The notes beneath the pieces are model-generated. The model was not told the origin of the DNA. It did not search any database and was given only the letters and a program-made list of their open reading frames with translations. Source: Actinoalloteichus hoggarensis (GTDB lineage Bacteria > Actinomycetota > Actinomycetes > Mycobacteriales > Pseudonocardiaceae). From it: a DNA stretch of 64,000 bases. The DNA lies in contig NZ_CP022521.1 in NCBI RefSeq assembly GCF_002234535.1, positions 5,874,001 through 5,938,000 of the forward strand, written 5' to 3'. Positions 54,688-63,830 of this stretch are shown piece after piece. The position numbers were made by a program, and so were the translations under genes. Positions within the stretch are counted from its first letter, which is position 1. Every line of letters starts with the position of its first letter.

Positions 54688-55095
54688 ATGCCCACCCGCT
54701 CCGCCGTCGACGTCTTTCGACAGGCGTTACCCGCTCTCCAGACCGGTGAGGTCCAGAGCTGGCTCGATCTGTGCACCGAGGACGTCGTCTTCGAGTTCCC
54801 CTTCGCCCGCCCCGAGCAGCCACACCGCGTCGAGGGCAGACCGGCTCTCGCCGAATACCTCACGGCCGTCACCTCCCGCGTCCGGCTCGACGGTCTGGAC
54901 GCGCTGGAGACGCACCAGACGGTGAATCCCGACGTCGCCGTCATCGAGGCGACCGCCACCGGCACGGTCGCCGCCACCGGCGAGCCCTACCGGATGTCCT
55001 ACGTGGTCGTGCTGACCCTGCGGGACGGGCTGATCGCGCGTTATCGGGACTACTGGAATCCCCTGCACACCTCGGACAGGAAGGCCGCGGCATGA
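54688..55095 (+). CDS. NTF2-like (SnoaL-type) protein
   Basis: A 135-residue nuclear-transport-factor-2 fold protein, as in polyketide cyclases, delta-5-3-ketosteroid isomerase and many unassigned enzymes. The pattern DVFRQALPALQTGEVQS, WLDLCTEDVVFEFPFARPEQ and the final RDGLIARYRDYWNP (strand with conserved Arg/Trp) fits. CAGGAGG precedes the ATG. Its stop overlaps the next ATG (ATGA). Together with the NmrA-like gene it looks like a TetR-controlled stress or detoxification pair. A broken copy lies at 50070. Confidence 0.85.
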   Translation: MPTRSAVDVFRQALPALQTGEVQSWLDLCTEDVVFEFPFARPEQPHRVEGRPALAEYLTAVTSRVRLDGLDALETHQTVNPDVAVIEATATGTVAATGEPYRMSYVVVLTLRDGLIARYRDYWNPLHTSDRKAAA

Positions 55096-55958
55096 CTCTG
55101 TCCACATCGGATGCCACGTCGGTCGGACGTGCTCTCGTGACCGGCGCGAGCGGGACCACCGGGCGCCGGGTGGCGGCCGGACTGGCCGCGCGGGGAATCG
55201 CCGTGACCTCGGCCAACCGCTCCGGGACCGGGCCTGCGGGGACCCGGGGGACCCGGTTCGACTGGCATGACACGAGCACGCACCCCGGCGCCCTCCACGA
55301 GGTCGACCGGGTATACCTCATCGTGCCCGCCGACGACGCCGATCCGCAGGCGGTGATGCGTCCCTTCCTCACCCTCGCCAGGGAGTCGGGGGTCCGCCGC
55401 GCCGTCCTGCTCAGCAGCTCCGCCCTGTCCTCGGGCGGCCCCGGACCAGGCGCCGTGCACGAGGCCGTCGCCGAGCTGTTCGACGAGTGGGCGGTCTTAC
55501 GCCCGAGCTGGTTCATGCAGAACTTCGTCGGAGACCATCCGCACGCCGCCACCATCCGGGCGGAGTCCGTCATCACCACGGCCACCGGCGACGGGCGAGT
55601 CGGCTTCATCGACGCCGACGACATCGCCCGCGTCGCCGTCGAGACGCTGCTGTCGCCCGTCCCGTGGAACACGGACCTCGTCCTCACCGGTCCGGAGGCG
55701 CTGAGCTACGACGACGTCGCGGCCGTCCTGACCGACGTCGGCGGCCGTCGGATCGCCCACGTTCCCGTCGACGCCGACACGCTGCGAACCCGACTGGAGG
55801 CAGCCGGGGTGTTCCCGGCGCTCGCCGCGATGCTCAGCACGCTCGACGTCGCCATCGCAGGCGGGATCGACGACCGCGTTACGGATACCGTGTCACAGGT
55901 GACCGGCACGGCGCCTCGCTCCTTCCGCGAGTTCGCCGCCGCCGAATTCCGGTTGTAG
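55092..55958 (+). CDS. NmrA-like NAD(P)-binding protein
   Basis: A 288-residue atypical short-chain dehydrogenase of the NmrA/NAD(P)H-binding group. The nucleotide loop is ALVTGASGTTGRRVAAGLAA (residues 14-33); AVLLSSSALSSGGPG and AVLRPSWFMQNFV are typical of QorB/NmrA-like proteins, with no Tyr-x-x-x-Lys catalytic pair. It may be a quinone reductase or a redox sensor. It overlaps the NTF2-like gene by four bases and precedes the TetR gene by 12. Confidence 0.87.
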   Translation: MTLSTSDATSVGRALVTGASGTTGRRVAAGLAARGIAVTSANRSGTGPAGTRGTRFDWHDTSTHPGALHEVDRVYLIVPADDADPQAVMRPFLTLARESGVRRAVLLSSSALSSGGPGPGAVHEAVAELFDEWAVLRPSWFMQNFVGDHPHAATIRAESVITTATGDGRVGFIDADDIARVAVETLLSPVPWNTDLVLTGPEALSYDDVAAVLTDVGGRRIAHVPVDADTLRTRLEAAGVFPALAAMLSTLDVAIAGGIDDRVTDTVSQVTGTAPRSFREFAAAEFRL

Positions 55959-55970
55959 AGACGTCGAGGG

Positions 55971-56561
55971 GTGGCCGTGGCAGGCAGGGAACGAGCAGAC
56001 GCCGCGCGCAACCGGCAGGCGATCCTCGATGCCGCGGCCACCCTCTTCGCGACCTCCTCCGATCCCCTGTCGATCACGATGAACGACATCGCGGCCGAGG
56101 CGGGAGTAGGCAAGGGCACGTTGTTCCGCCGTTTCGGCGACCGGGCCGGGCTGCTGAACGCGGTCTACGCGACGCGGATCGGCGCCCTGCACGACGCCGT
56201 CGCCACCGGCCCGCCCCCGTTGGGACCGGGCACGCCCCCGTCCGAGCGCGTCGTCGCCGTCCTCGACGCCCTCGTCGAGTTCAAGCTGCACAACCGCCAG
56301 GTGGCCCTGGCCTTGGAGCACCTCGAACCGGGAGCGACGAACTCCTGCCTCGACACCCCGAACTACCGCAACGCCCACACGCTGTTCGCCGGCCTGCTCA
56401 CCGACGTCGTGGGCGCCGACCAGGCGTCCTGGGCCGCCCACGCGCTCCTCGCCTACACACGGATCGACCTGCTGGGACACCTGATCACCGCGGAGGGCTG
56501 GAGCGCCGAACGGGTCCGCGACCAGATCGGCGCACTCGCCGCACGCATCCTCGCCCGCTGA
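55971..56561 (+). CDS. TetR-family regulator
   Basis: A 196-residue repressor: the N-terminal helix-turn-helix (ADAARNRQAILDAAATLFAT, DIAAEAGVGKGTLFRRFGDR) and a helical ligand-binding domain ending WSAERVRDQIGALAARIL. It is the third gene of the NTF2-like/NmrA operon and probably binds the two CGGACC-n3-GGTCCG sites upstream, making its own synthesis inducible. The ligand is unknown. Confidence 0.9.
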   Translation: MAVAGRERADAARNRQAILDAAATLFATSSDPLSITMNDIAAEAGVGKGTLFRRFGDRAGLLNAVYATRIGALHDAVATGPPPLGPGTPPSERVVAVLDALVEFKLHNRQVALALEHLEPGATNSCLDTPNYRNAHTLFAGLLTDVVGADQASWAAHALLAYTRIDLLGHLITAEGWSAERVRDQIGALAARILAR

Positions 56562-56836
56562 CGAGGCGTCTCGCCGGGCGGCCGGCCCGGCACGCGCCAC
56601 TCCGGCCGCCGCTCACGAGATCGCCGCCTCCTCACACGGGTGTGCAGGCGCGGCGGCGCAGCCGACCCCGGCCTCCGAGGCACGCCCGTTCCGCGGCGCA
56701 CGTGCCTGGTCCGTCCGCCTGCGCGTCCGAGGCGGACCGCCACCCGACCCGGCACCGCCGGGCGGGATGCGGCGACCCCGATCGCCACACCCCGCACGAC
56801 GTGCGCGCCGCCGGGCGTACCCGGCTGGGCATCCCC

Positions 56837-58393
56837 TCAGCCCGCGGTGCCGTCCGCCGCGCAGGTGATGTTCTTCTCGGGCAGGTCGCCGTGGACCAGG
56901 AATCGCGTGGTGACGTTCAGGGCGCAGGGGTTGTCGCCGAGGACGTAGACGCCGTGGCCGCTGCCGTCGACGCTCACCAGGCGGGACCGGTCGCCGAACT
57001 TCTCGTCGAGCAGTTCGCCGCCGCGCGACGGGGTCGCCGGGTCCCGCTGGTTCTGCACGATCAGGACGTTCGTCGGCCCGTCGCTCTCGATCTCCACCGG
57101 CTCCTCCAGCGGCTCCTGCCAGTACGCGCAGGGCATGATGTTGGCGGCGGCCGCGCCGAACAGCGGGTAGGCCTCACGGTCCTCGGCCACGCCACGCTGG
57201 TAGGTCTCGACGTCCTCGGGCCACTCGGCGTCGTTGCAGGTCACCGCCAGGAAGGCCGACCAGGAGTTGTCGAACGCCGAGGGCTCCGACGCGCCGGTCG
57301 GCGGACCGCTCGGCAGCACGGGCAGATCGGCGTCGAGCAGCGCCAGCACGTCCTGGGCCGCCGGGTCCGAGACGGACACCGACTGCCAGAGCTGCGCGGT
57401 CCTGCCGTAGGACGCCTCCCGGTAGAGCCCGCCGAAGGTGGCGAGCCGGAAGAGCGTCCCGTCGACGACGCCCTCCACCGGGTTCTCGTCGAGCCGTTCG
57501 GCGATGTCGAAGTAGGTCTCGCGCACCTCCTCCGGGGTGCTGCCCAGCTCATAGGAGTCGTGTCGGGCCGCGGCCCAGTCCGCGAAGTCCGGGAACATCT
57601 CCTCCAATCCGAGGCCGAACCGGCGGATGCCCTCGTAGTCGAGATGGGTGTCGCCGATGTTGCTGTCGAGCACGACTCGGTCGGCGGTGTCCGGGAACAT
57701 CGAGGCGTAGGCGGCGCCCAACGCGCTGCCGTAGGAATAGCCCAGGAAGCTCGCCTTCTCCTCGCCCAACGCCGCACGGATCGAGTCCAGATCACGCGCC
57801 GTGTTCGCCGTCGACAGGTGCCGCAGCCGCCCGTCGACGTCGTTGGCGGCGCACTGCTCGGCGACACCCTGGGCGATCCGCGCCTGCTCGGCGACGGCGG
57901 CCTCGTCGACCGCGTACGGCGGGATGTTGCCGAAGTAGTCCGTGTCGTCGGCGGTGAAGCCGCAGCTGACCGGGGCCGAATGCCCGACACCCCTGGGGTC
58001 CACGCCGATCAGGTCGTAGCCCGCCAGGACGCTGTTCGGAAGGCCCTGGGAGCTCAAGAGCGTGGACAGGTCCAGCCCGGAGCCGCCCGGGCCGCCGGGG
58101 TTCAGCAGCAGGATGCCGCGTCGCTGTTCCGGGTTGAAGCTGGGCAGCCGCGAGATCATGATCTCGATCCGCTCGCCGTCGGGGTCGCCGTAGTCCAGCG
58201 GCACCGGCACCGTGGCGCACTGCAACAGCGGCGGATCGTTGGGCACGTCCGCCGGACACTCGCCCCAGGCGAGCGGTGTCGCGGGGGCGGTTCCCTCGTC
58301 CGCGGTCGCCGCGGGCACTCCGATCAGTGCCCCGGACAGACCCAGCACGGCCAGCAGGGTCGCCCCTCGCCGGACATCGCGTCGTCGATTCAC
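56837..58393 (-). CDS. Secreted alpha/beta hydrolase, tripeptidyl-aminopeptidase type
   Basis: A 518-residue exported hydrolase (peptidase S33, SlpD/TAP-like). The signal peptide spans about 1-32 (TLLAVLGLSGALIGVPAATA). The fold shows LNPGGPGGSGLDLS (oxyanion), LGYSYGSALGAAY with the nucleophile Ser, and the C-terminal TAP-like domain with NQRDPATP (acid) and DGSGHGVYV (His). It probably trims short peptides outside the cell. The GTG at 58393 was chosen for the shortest sensible signal peptide; GTG at 58402 is possible. Confidence 0.9.
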   Translation of the reverse strand: MNRRRDVRRGATLLAVLGLSGALIGVPAATADEGTAPATPLAWGECPADVPNDPPLLQCATVPVPLDYGDPDGERIEIMISRLPSFNPEQRRGILLLNPGGPGGSGLDLSTLLSSQGLPNSVLAGYDLIGVDPRGVGHSAPVSCGFTADDTDYFGNIPPYAVDEAAVAEQARIAQGVAEQCAANDVDGRLRHLSTANTARDLDSIRAALGEEKASFLGYSYGSALGAAYASMFPDTADRVVLDSNIGDTHLDYEGIRRFGLGLEEMFPDFADWAAARHDSYELGSTPEEVRETYFDIAERLDENPVEGVVDGTLFRLATFGGLYREASYGRTAQLWQSVSVSDPAAQDVLALLDADLPVLPSGPPTGASEPSAFDNSWSAFLAVTCNDAEWPEDVETYQRGVAEDREAYPLFGAAAANIMPCAYWQEPLEEPVEIESDGPTNVLIVQNQRDPATPSRGGELLDEKFGDRSRLVSVDGSGHGVYVLGDNPCALNVTTRFLVHGDLPEKNITCAADGTAG

Positions 58394-58669
58394 GTGGTTC
58401 ACACTCCCGAGAGTCGGTTCGACTGCCGACACCACACACCGTGCCGCTACGGCATAGTCAAGGACTCGTCGGCCACCGTCTACGAAGGACGCTCACGGCC
58501 CGAGAGGATCGGCCGAGGCCGTCGGGCCCGCGTGGGATCTCGCGCGGACAAGAGCCGATCTCGGGTGTGGGGAGGAACGATCCGTCGTCGGCGGCCGAGC
58601 CGGGGCAGGCGGCGGCCGGATGCCGTCGAGCGGACTCACTAGCGGCGGACTCGCCGCAGGGGACCCGCG

Positions 58670-59314
58670 CTAGCGCAGGATGCCCTGATGCAGCGCGCGC
58701 AGCACGGCGTTGGTCCGGTCCCTGGCGCCGAGCTTCACCAGGATGGTCGACACGTGGTTCTTCACGGTCCCCTCCGCGAGGAACAGCACCTCGGCGATCT
58801 CACGATTGCTGTACCCCTCGGCCATGAGGCGCAGCACCTCGCGTTCGCGTTCGGTCAGCTCCTGGACGGGCGGCGCGGCGATCTCCCCCGGTGTGGGGCC
58901 GGAGCGGATCGCCCGCAGCATGCGGTCGGTGATCGACGGCGCGATGAGTGTCCCGCCGTCCGCCAGGGTGTGCACGGCGCGGGCCAGCTGCTCCAGGGTC
59001 ACGTCCTTGAGCAGGTAGCCGCGTGCCCCCGCCCTCAGGGCGTCCAGGACGACGGTGTCATCGTCGAAGGTGGTGAGGACCAGCACCGGGATGTCGATCC
59101 GGCGTTCGGCCAGTTGGCGCAACGTCCAGATGCCGTCGTAGCGGGGCATCCGCAGGTCGAGCAGGACCACCTCGGGTGATGCCTCTTCGATGACCTCCAA
59201 GGCGGCGCGGCCGTCGTCGGCCTCACCGACCACGTCGATGTCTGCGATGTCCAGCAGGGTGCGGATGCCGTGCCGCACGAGCGCCTGGTCGTCGACCACC
59301 ACCACCCGGATCAC
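58670..59314 (-). CDS. NarL/LuxR-family response regulator (system 2)
   Basis: A 214-residue regulator: receiver with Asp8/Asp9, phospho-acceptor Asp53 (LLDLRMPRYDG) and LLKDVTLEQL, then the LuxR helix-turn-helix LTEREREVLRLMAEGYSNRE to KLGARDRTNAV. The GTG overlaps the kinase stop (GTGA). It probably regulates the divergent ABC exporter at 60521 through the inverted repeat at 60447-60481. Confidence 0.93.
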   Translation of the reverse strand: MIRVVVVDDQALVRHGIRTLLDIADIDVVGEADDGRAALEVIEEASPEVVLLDLRMPRYDGIWTLRQLAERRIDIPVLVLTTFDDDTVVLDALRAGARGYLLKDVTLEQLARAVHTLADGGTLIAPSITDRMLRAIRSGPTPGEIAAPPVQELTEREREVLRLMAEGYSNREIAEVLFLAEGTVKNHVSTILVKLGARDRTNAVLRALHQGILR

Positions 59315-60408
59315 GTCGGCATCCTCGCGGTGACCTTGAAACCGTCGCTGCCGTCGAAGGCGACGTCGCCGCCGAAGGCCGCGAACCGCTCGCCAAGGCC
59401 GCGGAGTCCGTTGCCCTCCATCGGACCGGAGTGTCCTTTCCCGTCGTCTACCGCTGTCAGTACCGCGCCCGTCGCATCCGCCGACACCTCGATCCACAGT
59501 TCTCGTGCCTCGGCGTGCCGGATGGTGTTGGTGACGATCTCCTGCACCGATCGCACGAGCGCCGCCGTCTGCGCCTCGTCGAGCCGGACCGCCGGGTCGA
59601 CGTCGATCGACACCTCCAGGCCGGGCAGGTCACGTCCCACCTGGCGCAGCAGGTCGGTGAGGTCCGAGGGCTCGACACGCAGTTCGCCCACCGTGGCCCG
59701 CACGTCGGCCAGCAGATCACGAGCCACCCGATCGGCCCGGTCGACGTGCTCGCGAGCCCGCTCGCCCTCGCGGTGGCGGGCCGCCTCCAGCTCCAGGGTC
59801 AGCACGGTCAGCTGGTGGCCGATGAGATCGTGCAGCTCACGCGAGATCCGCAGCCGCTCCGCCGTGCGGGCGGACTCCGACAGCAGCGCCGACGCGGCAC
59901 GCAGGTCGATGTGGGCCGTGGTCAGGTCGCGGCGCATCTGCTGTTCGCGGACGAGTGTGAGGGAACTCAACATCGTGGCCAGCTGGATGGCGATGTAGAA
60001 GCCCACGATCGTCATCAACTCAGTGGGCGAGGCTTCCGCCAGCATCAACAGTACGACGAGCACCACGGTGTTGAGCCCGATGACCGTCAGCCCCATCGGC
60101 GGCGGCACGGCGTAAACGCTCACCGCCGCGGTGATCACCAACAGGATCGGCAGCAGGCCCACGTCCGACGCGGTCAGCACCAACGCCCAGGACGACACGA
60201 CGGACACGGCGAACATCGTGTGCCTGACCTTGCACGGCCTTTCGTCCGTCGAGATCAGCAGGGTCGCGAGGAAGACCACGAACAGGGCGAGCCACCAGCC
60301 ACTCGGGATCGTCACCCGAGTCGTGCCGGTCAACACCGTCCCGCCCACCCAGATCGAGACGGCGAGCATCACCAGCCCGGACCATTGATCCAGGCTCAAT
60401 CGTCGCAT
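59311..60408 (-). CDS. Sensor histidine kinase (HisKA_3, system 2)
   Basis: A 365-residue kinase with five or six membrane helices (10-150) and almost no extracellular loops. The phospho-acceptor is His193 (RISRELHDLIGHQL); the ATPase domain has VQEIVTNTIRHAEARELW and a shortened D-box AVDDGKG, then NGLRGLGERFAAF. Paired with the regulator at 58670 and divergent from an ABC exporter across 112 bases. Confidence 0.9.
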   Translation of the reverse strand: MRRLSLDQWSGLVMLAVSIWVGGTVLTGTTRVTIPSGWWLALFVVFLATLLISTDERPCKVRHTMFAVSVVSSWALVLTASDVGLLPILLVITAAVSVYAVPPPMGLTVIGLNTVVLVVLLMLAEASPTELMTIVGFYIAIQLATMLSSLTLVREQQMRRDLTTAHIDLRAASALLSESARTAERLRISRELHDLIGHQLTVLTLELEAARHREGERAREHVDRADRVARDLLADVRATVGELRVEPSDLTDLLRQVGRDLPGLEVSIDVDPAVRLDEAQTAALVRSVQEIVTNTIRHAEARELWIEVSADATGAVLTAVDDGKGHSGPMEGNGLRGLGERFAAFGGDVAFDGSDGFKVTARMPT

Positions 60409-60446
60409 CGGGCCACTCTAGAAGACCCGCCGCGCCCGCTGCCCGT

Positions 60447-60481
60447 GCCGAAAGTCATGGTTGAAGTTCCTGACTTCCGGC
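60447..60481. promoter_or_regulatory. Inverted repeat between kinase and exporter genes
   Basis: GCCGaAAGTCA (60447-60457) faces TGACTTcCGGC (60471-60481) across 13 bases, a near-perfect dyad in the middle of the divergent promoter region. A shorter palindrome, GGCAC-ag-GTGCC (60479-60490), adjoins it. A response regulator site controlling both directions is the natural reading. Confidence 0.55.
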
Positions 60482-60520
60482 ACAGGTGCCGAGGGCGTCC
60501 GGCTCCCTAACGTTCTTGGC

Positions 60521-61258
60521 ATGACAGCACCGGAACCAGCAGTGCACGCCGAGACGCTGCACAAACGCTACGGCGACAAGGTAGCCGTCGACGACGTGAG
60601 CCTGCGGATCGAGACGGGCGAAGTCCTCGGCATCCTCGGCACCAACGGTGCGGGCAAGACCACCACGGTCGAGATGATCGCCGGGCTGCGCACGCCCGAC
60701 CGGGGCCGCGTGCGCATCCTGGGCCTGGACCCGCAGCGCGACCGCGCCAAGGTCCGACAGGTGCTCGGCGTCCAGTTGCAGCAGGCCACGCTGCACAGCG
60801 CGTTGACGGTCACCGAACTGATCGGCCTGTACCGCGGCTTCTACCCGAGTCCCCGTCCCGCCGAGGAGCTGCTCGACCTCGTCGGCCTCCAGGAACAGCG
60901 GTCCGTCCGCTTCGAGAAGCTCTCCGGCGGGCAGCAGCAGCGGCTGTCGATCGCCCTGGCGCTCGCGGGCAGGCCGAGGGTGGTGATCCTCGACGAGCTC
61001 ACCACCGGTCTCGATCCCCGCGCCCGGCGGCAGATGTGGAAGACGATCGAGCGGCTGCGCGACGAGGACGTCACCATCCTGCTCGTCAGCCATGCCATGG
61101 AGGAGGTCGAGCGGCTCTGTGATCGCGTCGCGCTCATCGACGCGGGGCGGGTCATCGCCCTGGACACCACCAAGGGCCTGGTCACGAGCGCCGGGGCGGC
61201 GAACCTCGACGAGGCGTTCCTCGCACTGACCGGGAAGGAACTGGAGGACTCCGAATGA
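60521..61258 (+). CDS. ABC exporter ATPase (system 2)
   Basis: A 245-residue ATPase with Walker A GTNGAGKTTTVEMIAG, signature LSGGQQQRLSIALALAG, Walker B VVILDELTTGLDPR and LVSHAMEEVERL. It lacks the C-terminal DrrA extension of system 1. There is no ribosome site, but TAACGT (60508-60513) lies where a -10 would give a leaderless mRNA starting at the ATG. Its stop overlaps the permease ATG (ATGA). Confidence 0.92.
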   Translation: MTAPEPAVHAETLHKRYGDKVAVDDVSLRIETGEVLGILGTNGAGKTTTVEMIAGLRTPDRGRVRILGLDPQRDRAKVRQVLGVQLQQATLHSALTVTELIGLYRGFYPSPRPAEELLDLVGLQEQRSVRFEKLSGGQQQRLSIALALAGRPRVVILDELTTGLDPRARRQMWKTIERLRDEDVTILLVSHAMEEVERLCDRVALIDAGRVIALDTTKGLVTSAGAANLDEAFLALTGKELEDSE

Positions 61259-62022
61259 GCACCGCGGTCGAAGCCCGCAGACCGGGCATGAAGGCATGGC
61301 TGACGTTGATCCAGTGCGAGGCCAAGATGGTCGCGCGCGACACGGCGGGCCTGGTCGTCCCGATCGGACTTCCGCTGCTGAGCCTCGTGATGAGCGCGTC
61401 CTCGGCGGGCGACGAGGTGATCAGCAACGGGATGACGGCCCTCGACCTGTTCGTCCTTCCGCTGGTGTTGACGATGGTCATCGCGATCGTCGGCATCATC
61501 AACATGCCCAGCTTCCTCTCCTATTACCGCCGCACCGGCATCCTGCGCAGGCTCTCGGTCACGCCCGCGTCCCCGACCATGGTCCTGATCGCCCAGGTCA
61601 TCGTGAGCGTCATCCAGACCGTGATCGGGCTCGCCGTCGCCGTCGCCGTCGCGTTCATCGGCTTCGGCGCCAACGTGCCCACGAATCTGGCCGCGGCGCT
61701 GGGCGTCTATCTGCTCACCATGGCGGCGATGTACGCGATCGGGATGATCGTCGCCGCCATCGCGCCGACCCCGAACTCGGCGGTCGCGATCGGCCTCGTC
61801 ACCTTCTTCGCCTTCGGTGCGCTCGGCGGCATGTTCGGCGGGCCCGACGCGCTGCCGGACTTCCTCGCGTCCATCGGGGAGTGGCTGCCGTTCGGCGCCG
61901 CCGTCGACGCGCTCGCCGCCGCGTGGGCCGGGACGGCCGTCGAGATGTCCTCGCTGATCAGTCTCGGAGCGACGACCGTACTCGGTGTGCTCGTCGCGGC
62001 CGTGCTGTTCCGCTGGGACTGA
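61255..62022 (+). CDS. ABC-2 exporter permease (system 2)
   Basis: A 255-residue six-helix permease, with the YYRRTGILRRLSVTPASP loop also seen in the system 1 permease and five further hydrophobic helices. It is coupled to the ATPase by ATGA overlap. The cargo is unknown; the similarity of loop and layout suggests that systems 1 and 2 are related exporters. Confidence 0.88.
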   Translation: MSTAVEARRPGMKAWLTLIQCEAKMVARDTAGLVVPIGLPLLSLVMSASSAGDEVISNGMTALDLFVLPLVLTMVIAIVGIINMPSFLSYYRRTGILRRLSVTPASPTMVLIAQVIVSVIQTVIGLAVAVAVAFIGFGANVPTNLAAALGVYLLTMAAMYAIGMIVAAIAPTPNSAVAIGLVTFFAFGALGGMFGGPDALPDFLASIGEWLPFGAAVDALAAAWAGTAVEMSSLISLGATTVLGVLVAAVLFRWD

Positions 62023-62597
62023 TCCGCCGGGATGAGCGCCGGCTCTGGTTCGCGGGACGCGGCGGGTCATGGGGTACGCCGGTGACTCGCCCGTCCCGCG
62101 GCCCCGACCCCGCGCCGGGGCCGCCGAGAGCCCTGCATCGGTGGTGCGCCTCTCGCCGCCTCCGGAGGCGGCGGCCGAGGCGGTGTCCTCCCGAGGCGGT
62201 GGCTGCCGAGGCGGACGTCCGCGCGGCCACGCCCCCAAGGCGGCGGGCGCCGGGCTGAGGCAGCCCGCACGTCGACGACGTTGCGCCCCCGAGGCGGGTG
62301 CCCGCCAAGCGGGTGTCCGCACGACCGGCCGCGCGGGCCGCCCGCCGCCGCCGAGTGGCCCGCACCGCGACGGCTGCCGCCGCGATCGCCGGCGCCACCG
62401 GACCGGGCAGGCACAGCGACGCCGAAGGTCGAAGGCCGACCAGGCCGGCCGGAGACCACCGCCGGGGCGCCACGCACGATCCGACACGACTGCCCCGCCG
62501 CCGCACCCGCGCCGGCTCGCCGGATCGGCGTCGGTCGGCCGGTCGTGATCGGGTGCCGCGCGGGCCGCACCCGCGCCGGCTGCCGGACAAGTCGCGG
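62023..62597. other. Gene-free GC-rich stretch with short repeats
   Basis: The exporter and ROK genes converge here. CCGAGGCGG recurs at 62175, 62191 and 62206 (spacing 16 and 15) with looser copies such as CCAAGGCGG further on. Frames on both strands are Arg/Gly/Pro-rich without codon bias. I see no supported gene. Confidence 0.5.
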
Positions 62598-63830
62598 TCA
62601 GGTCGTGACGGCGAAGGCCCGTTCGCTGGCCGTCCACGCGGCGCCGATGACGCCCGCGAGATCACCCAGCTCCGACAGCACGATCGGCAGATTCCCCGTC
62701 GCCAGCGGCATCGACCGGCGGTACACCGAACTGCGGACCTCCGCGAGGAGCTGATGGCCGAGCCTGGCCACGCCGCCGCCGATCACGACCATGCCGGGAT
62801 TGATGAAGCTGACCAGCGAGGCCACCACCTGGCCGAGGCGCCTGCCGCCCTCCCGCACCAGGTTCACCGCGGCGAAGTCGCCCGCCCCGGCCGCCAGCGC
62901 GACGTCCCGCGCGGACAGCTCGCCCTGCCTGGCCAGCGACTCGGCCAAGAACTCCGAGCGACCGCTGCGGGCCAACGTCAGCGCGTCCCTCGCCAGCGCC
63001 GCACCACCGAAATAGGCTTCCAGACAGCCGGATTCGCCACAGGCGCAGGCCGGGCCGAAGTCGTCGAGCCGGATGTGTCCGATGTCGCCCGCCGTCCCCG
63101 CGACGCCGCGATAGACCCGGCCGCCGAGCAGGATGCCGCAGCCGATGCCGGTGCCGACCTTGACGAAGATGAGGTCGTCGAGCGAGCGAGCCACACCCGC
63201 GTGCCGCTCCCCCAGCGCCATCGCGTTGACGTCGTTGTCCACCGTCACCGGGCAGCCCCACTGCGAGGCGAGCCGATCGCGCACCGGGAAGCGGTCCCAG
63301 CCGGGCATGATCGGGGGCGCCACGGGCATGCCCTCGCGGAAGCTCACCGGGCCGGGCAGGCCGATGCCCGCCGCGAGCAGCCTGCCGGGCACCTTGGCCA
63401 GGGCCAGGGTCGACAGGGCGACCGCGCGGTCCAGGACGGCGACGGGGCCGGAGCGGACCTCGCACTCCTCGACGAGATGCTCCAGCACCTCGCAGTAGGG
63501 GTCGGTGACGGCGACGCCGACCGAGGTGGCGCCGATGTCGACCGCCAGCAGCCGCAGCGAACTCGACAGGCCGACCAGCGTCGACCGCCTGCCGCCCCGG
63601 CTTGCCGCGGGCCCGCCGGACTCGACGAGTCCCAGTTCGACGAGTCGGTTGACCTCGGCCGCCAGCCGAGCCCGAGGCAGCCCCAGTCGCTCGCCCAGCT
63701 CGACGCGCGACATCGGCCCCTCGTCGCGCATCAGGGTCAGCAGCCGAGACTGGTCGTGGGTCTCCACCCGAGGCGGCTTGTCAGCGATCGGCTGTCCCGG
63801 TGCTTCCATCGGTGGACTGAATCCGTCCAT
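62598..63830 (-). CDS. ROK-family regulator (XylR-like)
   Basis: A protein of about 410 residues. The N-terminal winged helix (about 25-85: [31 protein letters not shown]) is followed by a ROK domain with [29 protein letters not shown] and the zinc motif [15 protein letters not shown]. It begins inside or just after the xylulokinase gene, so it is likely co-transcribed with it and regulates xylose genes. The start is uncertain: ATG at 63830 or 63809 (both overlap xylB), or GTG at 63767. Confidence 0.87.
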   Translation of the reverse strand: MDGFSPPMEAPGQPIADKPPRVETHDQSRLLTLMRDEGPMSRVELGERLGLPRARLAAEVNRLVELGLVESGGPAASRGGRRSTLVGLSSSLRLLAVDIGATSVGVAVTDPYCEVLEHLVEECEVRSGPVAVLDRAVALSTLALAKVPGRLLAAGIGLPGPVSFREGMPVAPPIMPGWDRFPVRDRLASQWGCPVTVDNDVNAMALGERHAGVARSLDDLIFVKVGTGIGCGILLGGRVYRGVAGTAGDIGHIRLDDFGPACACGESGCLEAYFGGAALARDALTLARSGRSEFLAESLARQGELSARDVALAAGAGDFAAVNLVREGGRRLGQVVASLVSFINPGMVVIGGGVARLGHQLLAEVRSSVYRRSMPLATGNLPIVLSELGDLAGVIGAAWTASERAFAVTT

